DNA of 25,240 bases from Amoeboradix gromovi (Eukaryota > Sanchytriomycota > Sanchytriomycetes > Sanchytriales > Sanchytriaceae). The stretch's first letter is position 1; the number at the start of each line of letters is the position of its first letter. Below the pieces are notes generated by a model. That model saw only the letters and a program-made list of their open reading frames with translations. It made no database searches and had not been told where the DNA came from. Shown piece by piece: positions 18,861-25,240 of this stretch. The position numbers and the translations under genes are program-made. The stretch lies in assembly GCA_018985225.1 (NCBI GenBank), contig JADGIF010000059.1, positions 1 to 25,240 on the forward strand. The letters are read 5' to 3'.

Positions 18861-21800
18861 ATGGAAAAAATTAAATTACAAGTTCCTCAACCAAGATCTT
18901 CCAGTGTTGCTGAGCCAGTATCATCTCCTCACCTTAGAACTCCAAATAAAAACAGCCCTCTACCATCAATGATATCTCCCAGTATTCGTCATAATGATTA
19001 TCTTTTACAGTCTGATGGTATTATTCGGAATGATTCCGACGCTTCCAAGTACTCGAAAACTTCTAGATCATCAATTCAATCCATTACTAGGAGAGATATA
19101 GACAAGGAAGCTATAAAATTAACTGATGAATTACAAAATGCTAGCTTAGGCAAAAAAAATGAATTCGTACTGAAAGAAAGTAGGACTCGTGTTAAAGTAG
19201 AAAAAGATGTTATTGAAAAACGTAAAAAGGGCCAGTTTAATGAACAGCCTCTACTTCCAAACCAAGTGAGCCAAAATACTATTTTTGTTAAGGCCCCAAG
19301 GAATAGAGCTCCACTGGTAAGGAAAGACACAACATGGGATAAGGGTTTCTGGACATATTTTTGTAGATTTATTACTTGTTGGGCACCTTCTTTTTTAATC
19401 AAAAGGTGTGGAATGACCGATCCCCAAGTGATTCAAGCATGGAGGGAAAAGGTTAGTTTATGTATGCTGTTCATGTGTTTAATGGGTGTTTTGGCTTTTA
19501 TTACCTTTCTTATATCTGATGCTATTTGTGCAGAAAACTACAGTCTTCAAGTGTTGTCAAAAGAAACTGACTTACCCAAAATAGATGTATTAAATTTTAG
19601 AGCTCTAGGAGAGATCTATTGGTATAGTATTTCATTCTCAAAATGGAAGAACTCCTTATCATTTGCTGCAGCTAATCAGCGCGATATAAGTGGTAGAATG
19701 CTTGCTGATCGAGATGGTGGTGCCTATTGTAGTGCTGCCAATATCGACATTAATAAATTTTGTCCTAATTCATGCTTCAAGCAAAGTGATTTAACTACCA
19801 ATTTTACTCAGATAAGGTACAGCTGGGATTTAGTATTGAATTCTAAGCATTTATTTGTTTATAACGGCAAGGTAATTGATTTAAACTTGGCAACTCCTTA
19901 TCTCTTTTTAACTAACTACAAGGAAAAAATATCAAGATCAGCCGGTAAGGATGTTACTCAAGAGTTTAGAGATTCTACAGACATGATAAACACAATCAGA
20001 TGCATTTCGGAACAATTTAGAGTGGGATTTATTGATACATCAACTGCGGGTTGTTTTATTAGGGATGTTGTTAGTAACATTGCAATGATAGTCATTCTAG
20101 CATTAATTATAATTAGATTTATGCTCGCTATCGGTTTTTCATGGTTTTTATCGTGGAAACTAGGGAAATGGGAGACTCAGCGTAAGAAAATATTTGACCA
20201 GAAAGGAAATCAAGTTGGTAGTGTATCTAGCTTGGACTCGATTAAAAAAAGTCTGTCAGAAGGAATCAGCATAAGCAGTATTGAGATACCTCCAGAATTT
20301 AGACTTATACACTCAATATTAATGGTTACTTGTTACAGTGAGGATGAAAGTGGATTAAAAACGACTTTAGATAGCTTGTGCGACATACAGTATCCGAATA
20401 GATACAAACTTATTATAGTTGTTTGTGATGGAATAGTTAAGGGAGCAGGCCAAACTAAATCAACTCCTGAAATAGTTTTGGGGCTCATAAAACAGGACAA
20501 GGCATTTGATGAGCCTGAAGCTAAAAGTTATTTCAGTATAGCTGACGGAAAGAAGAGACATAACATGGCAAAAATATATTGTGGACAGTTTATATCTACA
20601 GCTAAAAGATCGACAAACATTGTAGTGATTGTTAAATGTGGAACTGAAGATGAGCAAAAGAGTGCAAAACCAGGGAACAGAGGAAAGAGAGATTCGCAAA
20701 TAGTATTAATGGACTTTTATAGAGCAGTTATGTTTGATGCTCCAATGAGTCCATTTCAGTTTGAACTGTTTAATAAAATATACAAATTAACTAAAATCAC
20801 AGCAGATAAATACGAAATTGTGTTAATGGTAGATGCAGACACCAAGGTAATGCCGGATGCACTAAGCCATATGTCTGCAGTAGTTGCCAAGGATCCAATG
20901 ATAATGGGATTATGTGGAGAAACTAGGATAATGAATAAATCAGAGAGCTGGGTAGCAGCAATACAGGTATTTGAGTATCATGTTGCCCATCATCTAGCAA
21001 AAGCATTTGAATCCTGTTTTGGAGGAGTTACTTGTTTACCTGGCTGCTTTTGTATGTATAGGATCAAAGCTCCAAGAGAAGATGGTACTTGGACACCAGT
21101 GCTAGCCAGCCCAGAGATAGTGGCACAGTACAGCGAAAATGTAGTAAACACTTTGCATAAAAAGAATTTGCTGCTCTTAGGAGAAGACCGGTTTCTATCA
21201 ACGCTGATGCTTAGGACATTCCCCAACAGAAAGATGATGTTCGTTCCCAAGGCTGTTTGTAAGACTTGTGTACCAAACTCGTTCAGCGTACTCCTGAGTC
21301 AAAGACGAAGATGGATTAATTCTACAATCCACAATCTGTTCGAACTGCTACTCGTACAAGAATTGTGCGGTACTTTTTGCTTTTCAATGCAATTTGTAGT
21401 TTTACTGGAGTTGATCGGAACTTTGACACTTCCTGCTGCCATTGTTTTTACAACGTACTTTATGTTAACTTAGAGTCGTGATAATAAAGTCTATAATTGG
21501 ACCTGTGGCTACTCAACCATTGCTTTTATTAGCTGTTATATTAGGACTACCAGGTGTTTTGATATTTTTCACTACCCAACGTTTAATTTATTTAAAGTAT
21601 ATGATAATATATCTGTTGGCTCTACCGATATGGAATTTTGTTCTGCCTTCATATGCTTATTGGCATTTTGATGATTTTAGTTGGGGTCAAACTAGAGCGG
21701 TTGCAGGTGAGGTTAAAGGAGAAAAGGACCACAGCCATAAAGAAGGGGAGTTTGATGAAAATGCGATTCCCTTACTGACTTGGAGCGAGTGGACCGAGGC

Positions 21801-21909
21801 AGCTCATTTAATTGAGAGAAATCCTGAAATAAACCCAAATGAATCCTATGTGGATTCTTCTAAAAATAGATCACTGATAGCAATAGAACCACCAGCCCCT
21901 GGTAATTAA
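18861..21909 (+). CDS. Chitin synthase, division 2 (class IV-like, two exons)
   Basis: 1009 residues after removal of the 19-nt intron at 21455-21473. A serine-rich cytosolic N-terminus is followed by two membrane segments (about 195-225 and 405-430) flanking an extracytoplasmic domain. The GT2 catalytic core has LMVDADTKVM (Asp658-Asp660), GEDRFLS (about 774-780), and the signature QRRRW at 814-818. The spliced C-terminus adds membrane helices and WHFDDFSWGQTR with VAGE, conserved in class IV and V enzymes. No myosin motor precedes the core, which favours class IV (Chs3-like) over V/VII. It polymerises UDP-GlcNAc into chitin at the plasma membrane. Its stop lies 19 bases from that of the convergent helicase gene. 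Confidence 0.92.
21455..21473 (+). other. 19-nt spliceosomal intron in the chitin synthase gene
   Basis: Intron GTACTTTATGTTAACTTAG, phase 2, ending in a TAG that would terminate the protein if retained. Removal joins PAAIVFTT to VVIIKSIIGP within a membrane helix. Confidence 0.88.
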
Positions 21910-21928
21910 TAAAAGCTCGTGTATTGTA

Positions 21929-24900
21929 TTATGAGTATTTATTTAAATTGGAATTTAACTTTTTAATTAATCCCCTATGATGTGCAGTAATTTGAATTTT
22001 ATTATCGTAATCAAATGGTGGCCATAATGCTCTAATGTACTGATGGCTGGATTCCTTGTAGAACGGCAGTACTTCAGCTAGCATGAACAGTGGCTCCGTT
22101 CTCCATTTGTTGCATAAATCCCTAATATTTTTAATTTTATTTCTTTGCATCAGCTGCATTAATACCAACGCTTTTGAGACAAATACGGATTTGTTTATCA
22201 ATACATGTGGCTGAGTGATCAAATGCTTCTTTAAACTGGCAAATGGTTCGCTTACTTGGCCATTTAACATTAAAAATAACAGATATTTCTGGATTGTCAT
22301 GAGATCCTTGAAATGCGTATTCAAGTTAATTTGAAATATTGGAGGTTTATAGCTAGTATTAGGTAGTGTACCACTTACGTATCCCAATAATGAATCCAGC
22401 TTGTTGTCATATATAGGCATTGGTTCTTTTATTAGCTCTAGACTACTAAAGTAGTGTAAACAGTGACTACCAAGCCATCCTAGTGGCATCAAAGTAGCAT
22501 TGTTCGCATATGTGTTTACCAGGTCAGAATAAGCCACCATTTCATTGGGTAGTAATGGCAAGCCACACTTTACACCTTGCTTTGTTACTATATTTGTGGC
22601 TGGGAGTTGTTCGGTATTTTCCAATACCTTACTAGATACAGCAACATTATCTAAAAAACCAGTGAGCAATGCTTTTTTTAATTCATTCAAGTCAGAAATG
22701 CTGGGAGGGGTTAATTTTAAATCATATTTAAAGCCATTTACAAGCAGCTTATTCAGCATTTTAACTAGCTGTGATCTTATTTGCCTAATATCAGTCATTA
22801 CTTTGCTTGATATGCTTTTGCTTGTTGATTCATTGCTGTAGTCCATTCCGCAAATGGTAAACAACTTGCTCAAAATATCTGATTTTAATTTTCTAGCGTG
22901 GTGCTTGTTAGACTCAAATGGCTGGGCGCTTAGAATAGAAATCATTGTAACTGCATATCTTAATGAGTGGCTCTTCAAACAGCTAATTAAAACTCTAGAG
23001 TACCTAGCGTTAACAGGAAACTTGGACATTAACAAACCGTCTTCAGTAATACTTTCGCTTTCATCCAGTGCTTTGAGGGTGGTTAAAAGCTTGATTCCTT
23101 CCCCGATATGTCCTGCAGATGGACTCGTTGGAAAGGGGAAATTATGGATGTTATCAATTCCCATTGACTTCAAATGCAATATCACATTCTCTATAGGCAT
23201 TGATAGAATCTCAGGTACTGAGTACTGTACAAATTGATGTTCAAAAACTGTAGAACTAAAGATTCTAAAGCAATGTCCTGGCTCAGTTCTACCACATCTA
23301 CCCAGCCTTTGCTCAGCTGAGGACTTGGAGGTCCATTGTACCTTAAATTGGTACATTCCTGTGGTTTCATTATATGTTTTGTTTTTGACTTTTCCAGAGT
23401 CAACAACATATTTAATGTTTGGAATTGTGATGGACGTTTCTGCAATATTAGTAGCTACAACTATTAATCTTTGGCCATCTTTTACTGGTAAAAAACATTT
23501 TATTTGTTCTTCGTTAGACAAAACACTAAACAATGGCAGAACAATTACATCTCCGCCATAATCCCCAGTATTTAATAGCTCTCGTTTCTCTTGATCGTCA
23601 AGCTGACCAAGAATGGCAATAGGCTCCTCGTCATCTGTAACTAGTTCAAGTTCTTTGCTATATCCAATTAAATCTAAATCCTCAATCTCTATCAAATCAT
23701 TTTCAACACATTTAGGGTGACTTACTCTTGAGGAATCTCCATATTTCTGATTCAGCAGTTGGCAAGTTAATTCCACTTCTTTCTGACCGCTAAGAAATAT
23801 CAGAATACCACCGGGTGGATAGTGTTCATGAATATGGATAGTTTTTTTGACAATTGCACTGATATAATCATTTGGGGTGATACGGTTAAAATGAACTACA
23901 ACAGGATGCATACGAGCGGGAACGTTGATAACAGGAGGTGCGATTTGGAATAACTTGGTATTTTCAGTAAAATCATGGACACGAAGAGTGGCACTCATCA
24001 CAACAACTTTCAGTAAACTGGCATTCTTTTTTTCGTAGTTAGACCTGCGCAACTTGACAACTCTACTAAGTAACCCAATTAAGATGTCAGTGTTTATATT
24101 TCTTTCATGGGCTTCGTCAATGACAACAACTGAGTATTTAGACAATAATAAGTCAGAAGTCATCTCTTTTAGTAGTATGCCATCAGTCATGTACACCAAC
24201 TCAGTGCTAGCGTCAATGTTAGATTCATGACGAACTTTAAATCCGGTTTTGCAGTTTAGAAGCTCTTCTTGGACTCTGTTTGCAATTGTGATAGCAGCGA
24301 CCTTCCGAGGTTGAGTAACGCAAATCCTACCAGCAATACTATATCCGTACTCCCAACAAAATTGGCCGATTTGAGTAGATTTACCCGAACCGGTAGCACC
24401 GCAAACAATAACAACATCATTACTCATTAACTTTTCCATTATATCATGTTCGTACTGTATTATTGGAAGTTTGTCACGAAAAGACTGAATATCTGCATTA
24501 CGCTCCGGAATTTTAAACTTTCGAGTGTTTTTCACTACTAGATTGTCAGCCTGACCCAAGATGCAGCTAGGGTCTAGTGGACGACTAGTAGATAAGCCAA
24601 CTGAAGGTGCAGCAATAGAAACAACGGCAGCAGCTGCTGGAGGTAGTGCACTAAGCTCTACTTGGACAGATGATCCAGAACATTGAGATTCCAAATCCTC
24701 GCTATCATCTTCAATTTCTATGTCAGGACGCTGAATCTTGTTTTTTTGGCCTAACCTTGAAGATTTGCTCATATCATTATAAACTACGCTGGATTGTTTG
24801 AGACATTCTAGCAGCTCGGTGCGGCGAAACTTTTTCCTCTTCTTTTCGACGAATTTTTCCAGTCGTTTTCTTTTCTTCTTACTCATTCCCTGCACATGGT

Positions 24901-25018
24901 TATCAACAGCGTCAATTAGTTCCTGTGGAGATAGCCTCTTGGGAATAACCAAATTTGTATCTTTAGGCTCATGGGTAGCCATATTGCGCCCTTTTTTGTT
25001 GTAGCGCTCTTTCACCAT
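21929..25018 (-). CDS. DEAH-box RNA helicase DHX37/Dhr1 (Ecm16)
   Basis: 1029 residues, uninterrupted. The basic N-terminus (SKKKRKRLEKFVEKKRKKFR) with an acidic stretch is typical of DHX37/Dhr1. Helicase motifs: I GATGSGKST (207-215), Ia TQPRKVAA, II DEAH (301-304), III SAT (342-344), V NIAETSITIPN, and VI QRLGRCGRT. A winged-helix, ratchet and OB-fold region follows (GLPLLPNEMVAYSDLV). In yeast Dhr1 removes U3 snoRNA from pre-ribosomes during small-subunit maturation in the nucleolus. Motif VI differs from the usual QRAGRAGRT at two alanines. ATG start chosen at the first in-frame Met; no intron needed. DHX37 is preferred over other DEAH helicases from overall layout. Confidence 0.85.
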   Translation of the reverse strand: MVKERYNKKGRNMATHEPKDTNLVIPKRLSPQELIDAVDNHVQGMSKKKRKRLEKFVEKKRKKFRRTELLECLKQSSVVYNDMSKSSRLGQKNKIQRPDIEIEDDSEDLESQCSGSSVQVELSALPPAAAAVVSIAAPSVGLSTSRPLDPSCILGQADNLVVKNTRKFKIPERNADIQSFRDKLPIIQYEHDIMEKLMSNDVVIVCGATGSGKSTQIGQFCWEYGYSIAGRICVTQPRKVAAITIANRVQEELLNCKTGFKVRHESNIDASTELVYMTDGILLKEMTSDLLLSKYSVVVIDEAHERNINTDILIGLLSRVVKLRRSNYEKKNASLLKVVVMSATLRVHDFTENTKLFQIAPPVINVPARMHPVVVHFNRITPNDYISAIVKKTIHIHEHYPPGGILIFLSGQKEVELTCQLLNQKYGDSSRVSHPKCVENDLIEIEDLDLIGYSKELELVTDDEEPIAILGQLDDQEKRELLNTGDYGGDVIVLPLFSVLSNEEQIKCFLPVKDGQRLIVVATNIAETSITIPNIKYVVDSGKVKNKTYNETTGMYQFKVQWTSKSSAEQRLGRCGRTEPGHCFRIFSSTVFEHQFVQYSVPEILSMPIENVILHLKSMGIDNIHNFPFPTSPSAGHIGEGIKLLTTLKALDESESITEDGLLMSKFPVNARYSRVLISCLKSHSLRYAVTMISILSAQPFESNKHHARKLKSDILSKLFTICGMDYSNESTSKSISSKVMTDIRQIRSQLVKMLNKLLVNGFKYDLKLTPPSISDLNELKKALLTGFLDNVAVSSKVLENTEQLPATNIVTKQGVKCGLPLLPNEMVAYSDLVNTYANNATLMPLGWLGSHCLHYFSSLELIKEPMPIYDNKLDSLLGYVSGTLPNTSYKPPIFQINLNTHFKDLMTIQKYLLFLMLNGQVSEPFASLKKHLITQPHVLINKSVFVSKALVLMQLMQRNKIKNIRDLCNKWRTEPLFMLAEVLPFYKESSHQYIRALWPPFDYDNKIQITAHHRGLIKKLNSNLNKYS

Positions 25019-25174
25019 AAAGCAACTTTAATGTTTCTCCCTGTAAAAATTTCACTCCTTCGTCCTGGAATTTGTGTGGTCCAACGCCTGCATTAAATGT
25101 GAAGATTTCAAACCCCACACTTCTCAAGTGTAGACAACTTGGGGAGATACCATTTGAGCATGCTCTTGCCTACA

Positions 25175-25240
25175 TTATTTTGAAGTACCTGGATTGATAT
25201 CTCTATGGTCTTGGTGACCGCATTGCTGACAATTGACGCA
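25175..25240 (-). pseudogene. TnpB/OrfB-type zinc-ribbon relic at window edge
   Basis: The minus strand from the window end reads CQQCGHQDHRDIN, then stops at TAA 25175-25177. CxxCG-x(4)-RDxN is the second zinc knuckle plus RuvC-III Asp motif of OrfB/TnpB proteins. After the stop the same frame continues RQEHAQM, resembling the tail after 'INAAxNI'. It is a short remnant whose upstream part lies outside the window. Confidence 0.45.

Noticed and set aside
21455-21480. Frameshift or pseudogene in chitin synthase (also RCC1, Sec7, TBC and C9-methyltransferase)
   Set aside because: A 19- or 20-nt GT...AG intron with a shared 3' motif repairs every case and restores conserved family residues, so five independent errors are unlikely.

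Overview
The window is nuclear DNA from a compact, AT-rich fungal genome, probably an early-diverging fungus. Three genes point to fungi: a sphingolipid C9-methyltransferase, a division-2 chitin synthase and a PacC/Rim101-type zinc-finger protein. RCC1, U2B''/U1A, a BRAG-type Arf exchange factor, TBC proteins and DHX37/Dhr1 show it is eukaryotic. The lineage below fungi cannot be fixed from this sequence.

Splicing: five genes look frameshifted near their 3' ends, and each is repaired exactly by removing a 19- or 20-nt GT...AG intron. The five introns share a nearly invariant end of the form YTNAY-KTAG. They have been spliced into the CDS calls (RCC1, Sec7-PH, TBC, C9-methyltransferase, chitin synthase).

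Layout: 1-600 holds a decayed TnpB/Fanzor-like fragment and spacer. At 573-3527 lie a TPT/SLC35E sugar-phosphate transporter and a TBC-TLDc (TBC1D24-like) protein, both on the minus strand, followed by about 900 gene-free bases. At 4441-8398 is a minus-strand block of two related reverse-transcriptase-like genes with a third, unrecognised and possibly decayed, gene between them. The RT domains resemble the bacterial DRT/UG/Abi class (DI-x-FY-x-S-x-YTH motif A and a helical C-terminal domain). The first carries an N-terminal AMPK-beta-type glycogen-binding CBM48 domain and has YGNN where YxDD is expected. The second keeps the catalytic Asp pair but is split by a -1 frame change at an A AAA AAG heptamer.

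The right part is housekeeping: a TBC RabGAP (-), C9-methyltransferase (+), U2B''/U1A (+), Sec7-PH (-), RCC1 (-), a Brp/Blh-type carotene-cleavage membrane protein (-), PacC-like zinc finger (-), chitin synthase (+) and DHX37/Dhr1 helicase (-). The last 66 bases hold a second TnpB-type zinc-ribbon relic.

The strongest candidate for a new system is the RT pair with the CBM48 fusion. The rigid ultrashort introns are the strongest genome-level oddity.
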